The notes: generated from the letters alone by a model not told the origin. A DNA stretch of 64,000 nt from Palsa-465 sp963800475 (GCA_963800475.1 CAWDAZ010000001.1:310001-374000), one strand, 5' to 3'; positions 19,775 to 28,407 are shown, counted from the stretch's first letter. Numbers and translations: made by a program.

Positions 19775-20767
19775 CTACCGGCGCGCGGCGAGCGACAGTG
19801 CGAACAGCCCGTCCGGGTCGGTGAACCAGCGATCGAGCCGCATCCCCGCCGCGTGGAGATCGCCCTCGAGCCGGGCGCGCGTGAACTTGGCGCTGATCTC
19901 GGTGCGGAGCTCCTCGCCCGCCTCGAACTCGACGCTCAGCCCCAGCGACGCGACGCGCACCGCCTGCGGACTCCGCGCCCGCAGCCGCATCTCGATCCAC
20001 TCGTGCTTACGGTCGAAGAACGCGACGTGCTCGAACTCCTCGGGCGAGAAGTCGGCGCCGAGCTCGCGGTTGATCACGTGCAGCACGTTGCGGTTGAACT
20101 CCGCGGTGATCCCGGCGGAGTCGTCGTACGCGGCCTCGATCACCTCCGGGTCCTTGACGAGATCGGTGCCGATCAGCAGCCGGTCCTCGGGGCCGAGCAG
20201 CCGGCCGATCTCGCGCAGCAGGCGGCGCCGGCTCCCCGGCGGGAAGTTACCGATCGTGCCGCCGAGAAGCGCAACGATCCGAGGCTTGCCGTCGCGCTCT
20301 GGGACATTCTCGAGGTGGCGCTCGAAGTCGCCGATCACCCCGTCGACCTGGAGGCCGTCGTACTCGGACACCAGCTGCTCGGCAGCCTGTTGGAGCGCCG
20401 CCTGGGAGACGTCGAGCGGGACGTAGCGGCGCAGCGTTCCGGCCGCGGCCATCGCGTCGAGCAGGATTCGCGCCTTGTCCGCCGCGCCCGACCCAAGCTC
20501 AACCAGCTCGCCGGCGCCGGTCAGGTCGACGATCTCGCTGGCGTGGTGCTCGAGGATCCATCGCTCCGTGCGGGTGGGGTAGTACTCGGGCAACTGGCAG
20601 ATCCGCTCGAACAGCTCCGAGCCGCGGGCGTCGTAGAAGTGCTTCGGAGGCAGCTCCTTGAACGGCCGAGTCAGGCCGTCGAGCACGTCGTCGGCGAGCA
20701 CGCGCTCGTCCGCGTCGGAGACGCACGAGTGGATGCTGATGTCAGCGCTGTCGAGAACCTGCTTCAT
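19775..20767 (-). CDS. egtD: L-histidine N-alpha-methyltransferase (ergothioneine biosynthesis)
   Basis: 330 residues. Trimethylates histidine to hercynine with SAM. Seen: LPPKHFYDARGSELFERIC and PEYYPTRTERWIL in the substrate domain, the SAM loop ELGSGAADKARILL, LLGGTIGNFPP, and FFDRKHEWIEMRLRA with the Glu that binds the substrate in characterised EgtD. ATG 20767 overlaps the egtB stop by ATGA, so the two are translationally coupled. Assignment is secure. Confidence 0.95.
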   Translation of the reverse strand: MKQVLDSADISIHSCVSDADERVLADDVLDGLTRPFKELPPKHFYDARGSELFERICQLPEYYPTRTERWILEHHASEIVDLTGAGELVELGSGAADKARILLDAMAAAGTLRRYVPLDVSQAALQQAAEQLVSEYDGLQVDGVIGDFERHLENVPERDGKPRIVALLGGTIGNFPPGSRRRLLREIGRLLGPEDRLLIGTDLVKDPEVIEAAYDDSAGITAEFNRNVLHVINRELGADFSPEEFEHVAFFDRKHEWIEMRLRARSPQAVRVASLGLSVEFEAGEELRTEISAKFTRARLEGDLHAAGMRLDRWFTDPDGLFALSLAARR

Positions 20768-22077
20768 CCATCCCTCGCAATCCTCAGGCCCGAGAAGATC
20801 TGGCGCCGCTGGGGGTGGTCCCAGTTGCGGAACGTGGCGGTCGCGACCCGGGCGCGCGTCGCCCACGACCCGCCGCGGAGCACGCGGTAACCGGCCGCGA
20901 AGAACGGCTGCGAGTACTCGCGATACGGATACGGCTCGAACCCGTCGTAGCCGTCGAATTCCGACGAGGTCCATTCCCAGACGTCGCCGATCATCGCGAC
21001 GCACCCCGAGGGCGACACGCCCGCCGGGTACGCGCCGGCCGGCACTGGGCCGCCGGCCAGGTGGTCCACGTTCGCATGGACGCCGGGGAGCGGCGGCTCA
21101 TTCCCCCACGGATACCGCTGTTGCTCGCTCCGCTCCTGGTTCCAGGTCGCCGCCTTCTCCCACTCGGTTTCGGTGGGGAGGCGGGCGTCGTGCGCGCGGG
21201 CGAAGGCGTCGGCCTCGAACCAGGAGACGTGGACGACGGGCTGGTGGGGGTCGAGTGGCTCCAGCCTGCCAAGGCGCCACTCGGCGGATCCGTCCGCCGT
21301 CCAGGCTGCAGGTCTGGTGATGTCGTACTGCTCCTTCCAGGCCCAGCCCTCGTCGGACCACCATTCGCGCCGTTCGTAGCCGCCGCCCTCGACGAAGTGC
21401 AGATACGTCGCGTTCGTGATCGGCGCGGCGCCGATCAGGTACCGCCGCACGTCGGTGCGGTGACGTGGCCGCTCGTTGTCGTACGCAAACCCGGCCGGCG
21501 GCGCGCCGATTTCGCATTCGCCCTCCGGGACCTCGACCAGCTCGAGCCCGGTCGGCGCCGGCTCCGGCGCGGGGGGCAGCGTCACGCGGCCGACCGGCTC
21601 GTAGTCCCGCAGCCGCGCAAGCTGGAGCGTCTGCAGCATCGTCTCGTTGTGCTGCTGCTCGTGGCGGACGACGAGCTCCGGGAGGATCCCGTCGCCGGTC
21701 CCTCGCTGCTCGAGGAGCTCGAGCGCGGTCGCGCGCACCTCGCTCATGTACTCCCGGGCGGCGTCCGGCGCCAGGAACGGCAGCTCTCCGCGGTCGGCCC
21801 GCGGGGTCTCCATCGCGTCGTACACGTCGACCAGCTCGGGGCGCAGCATCGGCCGCTCGCCGAACCGGTGCACGAGCCATAGGTCCTCGAACGCGGCGAT
21901 GTGGCCGAGGTCCCAGGCCAGCGGGCTCATCAGCGTCGAGTGGACACGCTCCAGGTCCTCATCCGACACGGACGCAACAAGCGCGAGCGTCCGCTCGCGC
22001 GCTTCCGCGAGCGCGTCGAGAGCCTCGGCCTCACTGCTCGCCGGTCCCTCAGCCCGGACTTTGGTCGGGCTCTTCAT
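20764..22077 (-). CDS. egtB: Ergothioneine biosynthesis sulfoxide synthase EgtB
   Basis: 437 residues. Non-heme iron enzyme joining hercynine to a thiol donor with O2. The N-terminal DinB-like domain has LAWDLGHIAAFEDLW and VRHEQQHNETMLQTL, which supply the His ligands. The C-terminal sulfatase-modifying-factor-like domain has DARLPTETEWEKAA, GDVWEWTSSEF and RGGSWATR. ATG 22077 was chosen over an 11-residue longer start for family length. Whether it uses gamma-glutamylcysteine or cysteine cannot be told from sequence; no egtA or egtC is in the window. Confidence 0.94.
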   Translation of the reverse strand: MKSPTKVRAEGPASSEAEALDALAEARERTLALVASVSDEDLERVHSTLMSPLAWDLGHIAAFEDLWLVHRFGERPMLRPELVDVYDAMETPRADRGELPFLAPDAAREYMSEVRATALELLEQRGTGDGILPELVVRHEQQHNETMLQTLQLARLRDYEPVGRVTLPPAPEPAPTGLELVEVPEGECEIGAPPAGFAYDNERPRHRTDVRRYLIGAAPITNATYLHFVEGGGYERREWWSDEGWAWKEQYDITRPAAWTADGSAEWRLGRLEPLDPHQPVVHVSWFEADAFARAHDARLPTETEWEKAATWNQERSEQQRYPWGNEPPLPGVHANVDHLAGGPVPAGAYPAGVSPSGCVAMIGDVWEWTSSEFDGYDGFEPYPYREYSQPFFAAGYRVLRGGSWATRARVATATFRNWDHPQRRQIFSGLRIARDG

Positions 22078-22143
22078 CGATCCATTCTCGCATCCCCGAA
22101 TGCCCGGCAATCGAAACCAGCTTGTAAACGGAGCGCGCTCCGG

Positions 22144-22890
22144 TCATGTGAGGCGGTAGCGCAGATACAGCGCGCTGTCGTGCTCGAGCGCCCAGATCAC
22201 CTGCATCGGCTGGAGCTCCATCAGCTCGGGGCCGCTCGAGATCGTCGGCGCGCCGCCGCCGCCGACCAGCTTCGCCGCGAGCGTCAGGAACAGCTCATCG
22301 ACGAGCCGCTCTTCGAGCAGCGACCCGAACACGGTGGGGCCGCCCTCGCACATCAGCGACCCGACCCCGAAGTCCGCCCGGAGCCGTCTCAGCACCGTCG
22401 ACAGCGTCATCTCGCCGGGATCGATCCGCACGAGCTCGACCTGGGCGGCGCACTCCGCGAGTTCGACGGGTGCGCCCGAGAACACGACGATCCGAGCCTC
22501 CGGCTCCGCGAACAGCGGGATCTCGGTCGGGATCGCGCCGCGGCGGCTGACGAGCACCGCAAGCGGCTCGGGGCTGCGGCCGGCCTGCTCGCGCCGGCGC
22601 CGCGCGTCGGCGTCGCCGATGATCCGCCCGTAGCGCTCGACCGCCATCGTCCTCGTCCCGGCGAACACGGCGTCGACCTGCTCGCGAAGGCCGTGGAACA
22701 GGAACCGGTCCGCGGGATCGCCGAGCGCTCCCGAGCGACCCCTGAAGCTGGCGCGGCCATCGGCGCTCGAGATGAAGTTCGCGACCACGTACGGCCGCTC
22801 GACTGGCGCCCGCGCCGACAGGTCCATCGAGGCGAGCAGCGCGGACACCTCGGGGTCGGCAGATTCGGGAAGCAGCTGGCGGAACTTCAC
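22144..22890 (-). CDS. RibD C-terminal domain / dihydrofolate-reductase-like pyrimidine reductase
   Basis: 248 residues from GTG 22890. One DHFR-like reductase domain: PYVVANFISSADGRASF at the NADPH side, FAGTRTMAVERYG, and LMCEGGPTVFGSLLEE, which matches the 'cEGGp' signature of RibD_C. No N-terminal deaminase domain. It could reduce a riboflavin precursor or a related pterin or folate compound. It lies 66 bases upstream of egtB on the same strand and may head the cluster. Confidence 0.85.
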   Translation of the reverse strand: MKFRQLLPESADPEVSALLASMDLSARAPVERPYVVANFISSADGRASFRGRSGALGDPADRFLFHGLREQVDAVFAGTRTMAVERYGRIIGDADARRRREQAGRSPEPLAVLVSRRGAIPTEIPLFAEPEARIVVFSGAPVELAECAAQVELVRIDPGEMTLSTVLRRLRADFGVGSLMCEGGPTVFGSLLEERLVDELFLTLAAKLVGGGGAPTISSGPELMELQPMQVIWALEHDSALYLRYRLT

Positions 22891-22958
22891 CCGGCGGCCG
22901 AACCTACCAGGCCGGACTGGAGGCCGGCGGTCCCGAAACTGGTTAGGCTGCGCGCCCG

Positions 22959-23435
22959 ATGGATATCAAGGCGCTGAGCCGTGGCGAGATCACCGCGGTG
23001 GTCGGAGGGATCCTGCTCGGGATCTCGATCTTCCTGCCCTGGTACTCGCTCGGCAACGTGTTCGCTCACGTCGGCAGCTGCAGCAACCACCTGGGCCACA
23101 CGAACACGACCTGCACCGCCTTGAACGCGCTGTCGCCGGTGCTCGTGATCCTGTTCCTGCTCGGCGCTGCCGCGCCGCTGATCCTCGCGTGGATCATCGC
23201 CCGCGGGATCGCGCTGGCGTGGCCGCGCGGGGAGCTGACCGCGGTGGTGGCCGTGATCGCGATCGTGCTGACCCTGTTCCTCGGCGTGATCGACAGGCCG
23301 GGCGAGCCGCCCAGCGAGGTTGGCCTGTCCTGGGGCTGGTTCGTCGGGCTGCTCGGGAGCCTGCTGATGGTCGTCGGCGCGTCGTGGCGGGCGCGAGAAT
23401 CGGCGCCCAGACGCAAACCTCCTGGAGTGCTGTGA
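22959..23435 (+). CDS. Small integral membrane protein, unknown function
   Basis: 158 residues with four hydrophobic segments (about 10-30, 57-80, 88-108 and 122-143) and an outside loop containing two Cys. The basic C-terminus lies in the cytoplasm by positive-inside reasoning. It overlaps glpX with a GTGA junction, so the two are translationally coupled. No family is recognised with confidence. Confidence 0.7.
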   Translation: MDIKALSRGEITAVVGGILLGISIFLPWYSLGNVFAHVGSCSNHLGHTNTTCTALNALSPVLVILFLLGAAAPLILAWIIARGIALAWPRGELTAVVAVIAIVLTLFLGVIDRPGEPPSEVGLSWGWFVGLLGSLLMVVGASWRARESAPRRKPPGVL

Positions 23436-24448
23436 GCGCTGCCGGAAGCGGTGGGCGGCCCGGCGGGGCGCGCCCGGACCGCAACCTTGCCCTCGAGCTG
23501 GTGAGGGTCACCGAGGCGGCGGCGCTCGCGGCCGCGCGGATGGTCGGCCGCGGCGACAAGGAGGGTGCCGACCAGGCGGCCGTCGACGCGATGCGCACGG
23601 TGCTGGAAACGGTCTCGATGGACGGCGTCGTGGTGATCGGCGAGGGGGAGAAGGACGAGGCGCCGATGCTCTACAACGGTGAGCAGATCGGCGACGGGAC
23701 CCCGCCACAGGTGGACGTTGCGGTCGACCCGCTGGAGGGGACCCGGCTGACGGCACTGGGGATGCCGAACGCGGTCGCGGTGATCGCGCTGGCCGAGCGC
23801 GGAGCGATGTTCGACCCCGGCCCGATCGTGTACATGGAGAAGATCGCGGGCGGGCCCGAGATCGCCGACCTGCTCGACCTCGACCGCCCGCTGCCGGAGA
23901 CGCTCGGGCTGATCGCCGAGCGCAAGGGGGTCGACATCCGCGACGTGATGGTCGTGATGCTCGACCGGGAGCGACACCAGGAGGCGATGCGCGAGGTGCG
24001 CGAGGCGGGCGCGAGGGTGAGGCTGATCACCGACGGCGACGTCGCCGCGGCGATGCTCGCGGTCTCGGACAACACCCCCGTCGACCTGTTGTGGGGGATC
24101 GGCGGCACCCCCGAAGGGGTGATCTCCGCCTCGGCGATCAAGTGCATCGGCGGCGAGCAGCTCGGGCGGTTGTGGCCGCGCAACAAAGGCGAGCGCCAGG
24201 CCGCCCTCGATGCGGGCTACGACCTGAACCGCGTGCTGACCGCGGATGACCTGGTGCAGGGCGACGACGTGTTCTTCTCCGCAACCGGCGTCACCGACGG
24301 CGACGTGCTCGAGGGGGTCCGCTACCAGGGCGGCCGCGCGACCACCGAGTCGTTGGTGATGCGGTCACGGTCGGGGACCGTGCGGCGCGTCTCAGCGCGG
24401 CACGACCGCGCCAAGCTCCGCGAGCTGACCGGCGTCCGCTACGGCTGA
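23432..24448 (+). CDS. glpX: Class II fructose-1,6-bisphosphatase GlpX
   Basis: 338 residues from GTG 23432. Hydrolyses fructose-1,6-bisphosphate to fructose-6-phosphate in gluconeogenesis. GEGEKDEAPMLYNGE and VAVDPLEGTRLTA carry the metal- and phosphate-binding acidic residues; LLWGIGGTPEGVISA and ITDGDVAAAM match GlpX. The start overlaps the upstream membrane gene stop. Its 3' end overlaps the convergent 24439 gene by 10 bases. Confidence 0.95.
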   Translation: MSAAGSGGRPGGARPDRNLALELVRVTEAAALAAARMVGRGDKEGADQAAVDAMRTVLETVSMDGVVVIGEGEKDEAPMLYNGEQIGDGTPPQVDVAVDPLEGTRLTALGMPNAVAVIALAERGAMFDPGPIVYMEKIAGGPEIADLLDLDRPLPETLGLIAERKGVDIRDVMVVMLDRERHQEAMREVREAGARVRLITDGDVAAAMLAVSDNTPVDLLWGIGGTPEGVISASAIKCIGGEQLGRLWPRNKGERQAALDAGYDLNRVLTADDLVQGDDVFFSATGVTDGDVLEGVRYQGGRATTESLVMRSRSGTVRRVSARHDRAKLRELTGVRYG

Positions 24449-25113
24449 GGCGTGCCGCGCAGGCGGCCGACCTTCGAGCGGGCGAGGTCGAGCTTCGCGA
24501 GGGAGCGCAGGAACGCGTGCGTGACGAGCACGTGGATCGACGACTGGGTGGCCTCGTACACCGGCGTCGAGAAGCTCGACGCGATCGACGGATAGAAGTT
24601 CGCCACCTCGACCTCGATCCGGACCCGTGCCTGCCCGTCGTTGTCCCCATCGTCGAGGCGCCTGACGTCGATCGCGAGAAAACCGCATCCGCGGCCCCCG
24701 CGCGAGACCAGCAGACCGTCGCGGATCCGCCACTTGATCGCGCCGTGGTCGGCCTCGACCACATACTCAGGCGCCTCGAAGCGCAGCAGCGTGAACGGGC
24801 GCCCGAGGAACACGACCCGCCGCTCGTTGGTGCGGTACCTGACCCTGATCATCCCGAGCGTGACCCGGGACAGGAATCGCCAGTACGTGCGCCCGAGGTT
24901 CTCGAGGTTGTCCGGTGCCCAGATCCGCTCGAGCTCGGTGCGCGGCAGCGTCAGCTCCGCCGACTGCACGGAGCGCACCGCGCCGTCGGACGCGATTACG
25001 GTCGAGCGGGGAGGGGAGACGATCGCGGCCCTGGCCGGCAGGCGGCGCCGGCGATGCTGCCGCGCCGCGACCAGCCCCGCCACCGCGAGGAGCGCGCCCA
25101 CGATCGGAATCAC
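24439..25113 (-). CDS. Conserved membrane-anchored protein, unknown function
   Basis: 224 residues from GTG 25113. One N-terminal hydrophobic segment (about 2-17), then a soluble domain with the segments WRFLSRVTLGMIRVRYRTNE and FLGRPFTLLRFEAPEYVVEA. The pattern recalls lipid- or ligand-binding START-like or DUF2867-like folds, but this is a weak impression only. It converges on glpX with a 10-base overlap of coding ends. Confidence 0.6.
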   Translation of the reverse strand: MIPIVGALLAVAGLVAARQHRRRRLPARAAIVSPPRSTVIASDGAVRSVQSAELTLPRTELERIWAPDNLENLGRTYWRFLSRVTLGMIRVRYRTNERRVVFLGRPFTLLRFEAPEYVVEADHGAIKWRIRDGLLVSRGGRGCGFLAIDVRRLDDGDNDGQARVRIEVEVANFYPSIASSFSTPVYEATQSSIHVLVTHAFLRSLAKLDLARSKVGRLRGTPQP

Positions 25114-25126
25114 GTCGCCGAGTGTG

Positions 25127-26335
25127 TCAGTGCGGCAGCGGCGCCAGCGCCACCACCGTGCCCGCCGGGACCTCGTCCGGTCCGGGCGGGATCAGCGCCA
25201 GGGCGTCGGCGCCGAGCAGCGAGGTGATCACGTGCGATCCCTGCGCGCCGTTCGGGATCGCCAGCAGCTCGCCGTCACGGCGCTCGAGGCGGACTCTGAG
25301 TGCCTGCTCGCGACGGGCGTTGCCTCGGACCGCCGCCCCCAGCCTCGCCGTCTGCTCGCGCCGCTGCACCGCGGCGCCCTGGAGCGCCGCCAGCGCCGGC
25401 ACCGCGAACAGCGCGAACGTGACCGCCGCCGAAACGGGGTTCCCCGGCAGCCCGAACACCAGCCGCTCCCCACGCGCGCCGAACCATGTCGGCTTGCCGG
25501 GCTGCAGCGCGACACCCCAGAAGACCTGCTCGACGCCGAGCGCCGCCAGCGCCGGCTTGACGTGATCGTGCGGCCCGACCGACACGCCACCCGACACGAT
25601 CACCACGTCCTGACCCTCAAGTGCGGCGGCGAGCCCAGCCTCGGTCGCGGCGCGGTCGTCTGGAAGCCGCCCGGCCGCCCCGGTCAGCGCCCCGCTGTGC
25701 GCCGCGAGCGCGGTCAGCATCGGGGCGTTGGAGTTGTGGATCTCCCCGGGTCCGAGCGGCTCGCCCGGGTCGCGGAGCTCGTCGCCCGTCGAGAGCACCT
25801 TGACGCGCGGCCGGCGGCCGACCTCGACCGTGGCGGCCCCGGCCGATACGGCGGCGCCGAGCTCCGCGGCCCGAAGCCACGCGCCGCGGGACAGGATCCT
25901 GGCTCCGGCGCGCATCACGTCGCCCGCCGGGCGGACGTTGTCGCCCGCCTCGACGGCGGTCCGCAGCAGCACGGTCTCGCCGTCGGCCTTCGTGTCCTCC
26001 TGGCGGATCACGGCGGTCGCGCCGTCCGGGACCGCGCCGCCGGTCGAGATCCGGACCGCCTCACCGGCGCCGAGCGGCCGCTCGCTCGGCGTTCCGGCAC
26101 GCGACTCGCCGGCCAGCCGCAGCTCGCGGCCCGCGGGGCCGGGCTCGACCGCGTAGCCGTCCATCGCCGAGGACGCGAACGGCGGGACGTCGGCAGCCGC
26201 GACAACGTCCTGAGCGAGCGCCCGGTCGAGCGCATCCGCGACGGGGACCGGCTCGGTCCCGAGGGGGGTGATCGCGGCGAGCACGCGGCGGCGCGCTTCG
26301 GCGATCGAGATCAGCGGCTCGGCCATCGCGGACAT
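25127..26335 (-). CDS. moeA: Molybdopterin molybdenumtransferase MoeA
   Basis: 402 residues (Met1 or Met4 start). Inserts molybdate into molybdopterin-AMP during cofactor synthesis. Motifs: SSAMDGYAV, VKVLSTGDELRDPGEPLG, IVSGGVSVGPHDHVKPAL and FGLPGNPVSAAVTFALF. The C-terminal beta-barrel domain (domain IV) is present. No other moa/moe genes or molybdoenzymes are in the window. Confidence 0.95.
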   Translation of the reverse strand: MSAMAEPLISIAEARRRVLAAITPLGTEPVPVADALDRALAQDVVAAADVPPFASSAMDGYAVEPGPAGRELRLAGESRAGTPSERPLGAGEAVRISTGGAVPDGATAVIRQEDTKADGETVLLRTAVEAGDNVRPAGDVMRAGARILSRGAWLRAAELGAAVSAGAATVEVGRRPRVKVLSTGDELRDPGEPLGPGEIHNSNAPMLTALAAHSGALTGAAGRLPDDRAATEAGLAAALEGQDVVIVSGGVSVGPHDHVKPALAALGVEQVFWGVALQPGKPTWFGARGERLVFGLPGNPVSAAVTFALFAVPALAALQGAAVQRREQTARLGAAVRGNARREQALRVRLERRDGELLAIPNGAQGSHVITSLLGADALALIPPGPDEVPAGTVVALAPLPH

Positions 26336-26399
26336 TCTCGCGGGCGACGACGGCCGGAGGCACGCCTGAGACGACCGGCGCGGCTGCTACAAGGCGGCG

Positions 26400-27236
26400 A
26401 TGCAGCCCGCCCCGCCGCGCCGGCGACCCGCCCGGCCACTCCCGGAGGCGCCCGTCGAGGCGCTTGCGGCCGACGCCGAGCGGCTGGCGAAGGGCTGGCT
26501 GGTCGCGGTGATCGAGCAGCAACCGCTGTCGAGCGCGCCCGCGATCCTCGCCGGCGAGTGGGTACAGGACGGCCCGCGGCTGTGCGAGGCGGTGCTCCGC
26601 TCGATCGGCGCCGACGAGCCGCTCGGTGGGCTCCGTGGGACCGCGCCGCGATTCGCACCGCCCGCCGCGCTCGACGCGCTGCGAGCTGTGGTCTGGAGCG
26701 CGCTGCGCGCCGCGTGGCCCGAAGCGGGCCCCGACGAGGTGTGGGACCTCGGCGAGCGGCTCGCCGTGGTGATCGACGCGCTGCGGGTCGCGCCGCCGCA
26801 GTGGCCGCAGGCGCTCGACGAAGCGGTCGCCGCCGCGAGGCCCGCCGACCAGCCGCTCGCGGTGGCGCTGGCGGAGCTGGTCGACGCCGATCGGATCCTG
26901 GCCGTCGAGGCCGCGGACGAATGCGCGGCGGTGCTGGCGGCGTTCGGCGCCGCGGTGCGCGGCGCCGCGGGACCGGCCGCGACGGTCGTCGAGGCCGGCG
27001 AGGGCCGGGCGTGGGTGATCGCGCCGGGCACCGACCGCGACGGCGCGGAGGCGCTCGGCTCCGGGATCGCCGTCGCGGTGCGCGCGGCGCGGCACTGGCG
27101 GGGCGCGCCGCTCACCGCCGGCGTGGGCGTCGCGGTGCTCGGCGAGGATGGCTCGGATGCCCAGTCGCTGATCGAGGCCGCCGAGCAGGCGGTGTTCGCC
27201 GCGGCGGCGTCGGGGATCGAGATCGAGCGGCGCTAG
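26400..27236 (+). CDS. GGDEF-like degenerate protein
   Basis: 278 residues, Ala-rich. The C-terminal 45 residues (PLTAGVGVAVLGEDGSD then SLIEAAEQAVFAAAASG) follow the last helix of GGDEF domains ('lt.SiGva ... LlerAd.Amy.AK..G'). The GGDEF signature itself is absent: the equivalent region reads EAGEGRAWVIAPGTDRDG. It therefore looks like a catalytically dead or strongly diverged nucleotide-cyclase fold. The N-terminal helical part is unassigned. It might bind a nucleotide or protein partner. Confidence 0.6.
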   Translation: MQPAPPRRRPARPLPEAPVEALAADAERLAKGWLVAVIEQQPLSSAPAILAGEWVQDGPRLCEAVLRSIGADEPLGGLRGTAPRFAPPAALDALRAVVWSALRAAWPEAGPDEVWDLGERLAVVIDALRVAPPQWPQALDEAVAAARPADQPLAVALAELVDADRILAVEAADECAAVLAAFGAAVRGAAGPAATVVEAGEGRAWVIAPGTDRDGAEALGSGIAVAVRAARHWRGAPLTAGVGVAVLGEDGSDAQSLIEAAEQAVFAAAASGIEIERR

Positions 27237-27255
27237 CCGCGGCGCGGGCCGGCGG

Positions 27256-27318
27256 CTACCGGCGCGGCAGCCGGGGCTACCGGCGCGGCAGCCGGGTCTA
27301 CCGGCGCGGCAGCGAGAC
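27256..27318. repeat. Three tandem 21-bp repeats at the 3' end of the RlpA-like gene
   Basis: Units begin at 27256, 27277 and 27298 with CTACCGGCGCGGCAGC. The first two are identical for at least 20 bases; the third is the end of the minus-strand gene, whose stop codon (CTA on this strand) begins it. Since 21 is a multiple of three, each unit carries an in-frame TAG preceded by codons for LPRR. CCGGC...GCCGG within a unit can form a small hairpin. Looks like local duplication of the gene end. Confidence 0.85.
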
Positions 27319-28074
27319 CGCGCCGATCTGCGCGACCCCGTCGACCTTCAGCAGCTGGGCGGTGGCCTGTGTCAAATCCCAGTCCCGCCCGTTCACGTAC
27401 GGCCCGCGGTCGATCACCGGCACCGTGATCGACCTGCCCTGGTAGTAGAGCGCCACCTTCGTGCCGCATGGCAGCGTTCGGTTGGCGACCCCGAGCGTGT
27501 TCCTACGGATCACCTCGCCGCACGCGGTGGTCGAGCCCCACACTCCCCTGCCGCCGTACCAGCTCGCGACCGACGGGCGGTACACGATCACGTTGACGGT
27601 CGGCCAGTCCGACGAGCTGGTCGCGTCGGCGGCGCCGTTACGGCCGCTGGCGAGCACCGCGCGGATCGCGAACTGGCCGATGTGGTTGGTCTCCCACACG
27701 GCGGAGAAGGTCCCGTTGCCGTTGACGCGGGTCTGCACGGTGGCGGTCCAGGCCCAGTTCGTCTCGTGGCCGGAGCGCTCGATCACGACCGTCCGGCCGG
27801 CGTCCTGAGACGGAGCGCTGCCGCTGAAGTGCAGGCCGTTCGAAAGCAGCGCCGAGGAGCGGGTCTGGATGCTGATCCCGCCGCCGCTGGCGGACACCGG
27901 GACGTTGCCGGCGTGGATCGTGCCGGAGCTGCTGCTCTGAGAGCTCCGGGAGCTGCTGCTCTCCGAGCCCGACAGTCCGGCGCCGCCCGACGCCGCCTGC
28001 CCGAGCGCGGGCAGGCCGAGCGCGGCTCCGCAGGTGCACAGCACGACGAGATGGGCGATGGCGCGACGCGTCAC
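27298..28074 (-). CDS. RlpA-like secreted protein with double-psi beta-barrel
   Basis: 258 residues from GTG 28074. Signal peptide about 1-28 (GQAASGG). Then a Ser-rich segment, an Ig-like beta region (about 75-155), and a C-terminal double-psi beta-barrel starting VASWYGGRGVWGSTTACGEV with GVANRTLPCGTKVALYYQG and VPVIDRGPYVNGRDWDLTQA. The final Asp (WDLT) corresponds to the catalytic Asp of RlpA and expansins. Expected to act on peptidoglycan as a lytic transglycosylase or binder. A c-di-AMP riboswitch lies in its leader, and the 3' end carries tandem repeats. Confidence 0.88.
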   Translation of the reverse strand: MTRRAIAHLVVLCTCGAALGLPALGQAASGGAGLSGSESSSSRSSQSSSSGTIHAGNVPVSASGGGISIQTRSSALLSNGLHFSGSAPSQDAGRTVVIERSGHETNWAWTATVQTRVNGNGTFSAVWETNHIGQFAIRAVLASGRNGAADATSSSDWPTVNVIVYRPSVASWYGGRGVWGSTTACGEVIRRNTLGVANRTLPCGTKVALYYQGRSITVPVIDRGPYVNGRDWDLTQATAQLLKVDGVAQIGAVSLPRR

Positions 28075-28089
28075 GTTCGAATCGGTCCT

Positions 28090-28238
28090 CTTTGGCGTCT
28101 GTGCCTACGGGGTGAGCTGACGGGCTCGCGCTGTTGGCGCTACGGCCCCTGGTGGGCCGATTCGCCCCTGCGGCTTACGTTTGCCGCAAGTGGTTCCCCC
28201 GTCGACCTTCCGCGGACGGAGGGTCGTTCGGCGTGGAC
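28090..28238 (-). ncRNA. Cyclic di-AMP riboswitch (ydaO-yuaA class), copy 2
   Basis: Read on the minus strand, the leader of the RlpA-like gene shows GAACGACCCTCCG, GGGGGAACCACTTG, GCAGGGGCGAATCGGCC and GCGAGCCCGTCAGCTCACCC, then CGTAGGCACAGACG, the same ordered blocks as copy 1. A -10 element lies just upstream (28247-28252). The class senses c-di-AMP and represses wall-remodelling genes at high ligand. An AGAGGA Shine-Dalgarno follows before the GTG start. Confidence 0.92.
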
Positions 28239-28246
28239 GGCGCGGG

Positions 28247-28252
28247 AGTATA
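28247..28252 (-). promoter_or_regulatory. -10 element upstream of riboswitch copy 2
   Basis: TATACT on the minus strand (5' context ACGTATACTCCC), placing transcription start about 7-10 bases before the first conserved riboswitch block. The -35 region at 17 bases (CTCCGG-like) is poor. Confidence 0.5.
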
Positions 28253-28297
28253 CGTAAGAACGCGCAGCCCGGAGCCGAACCGTCCGGGCGCGCCGCG

Positions 28298-28407
28298 CGC
28301 AACGGCCTCGGGAGGCGTGCGCTACGGCTTCGGGAGCCGCGCGCTACGGCCTCGGGAGGCGCGCGCTACGGCCTCGGCAGGCGCGCGCTACGGCCTCGGC
28401 AGGCGCG
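28298..28407. repeat. Five tandem 22-bp repeats spanning the end of the 28388 gene
   Basis: Units start at 28298, 28320, 28342, 28364 and 28386 with consensus CGCTACGGCCTCGGGAGGCG (plus CG). There are one to three differences among copies; the last two are identical. The stop codon of the minus-strand gene (28388-28390) lies in the fifth unit, so each unit is a copy of its last codons (ARLPRP, then stop). There are no spacers, so this is not a CRISPR array. Confidence 0.9.

Noticed and set aside
28298..28407. Possible CRISPR array
   Set aside because: The repeats are contiguous with no spacers, only 22 bp, and cover a gene end.
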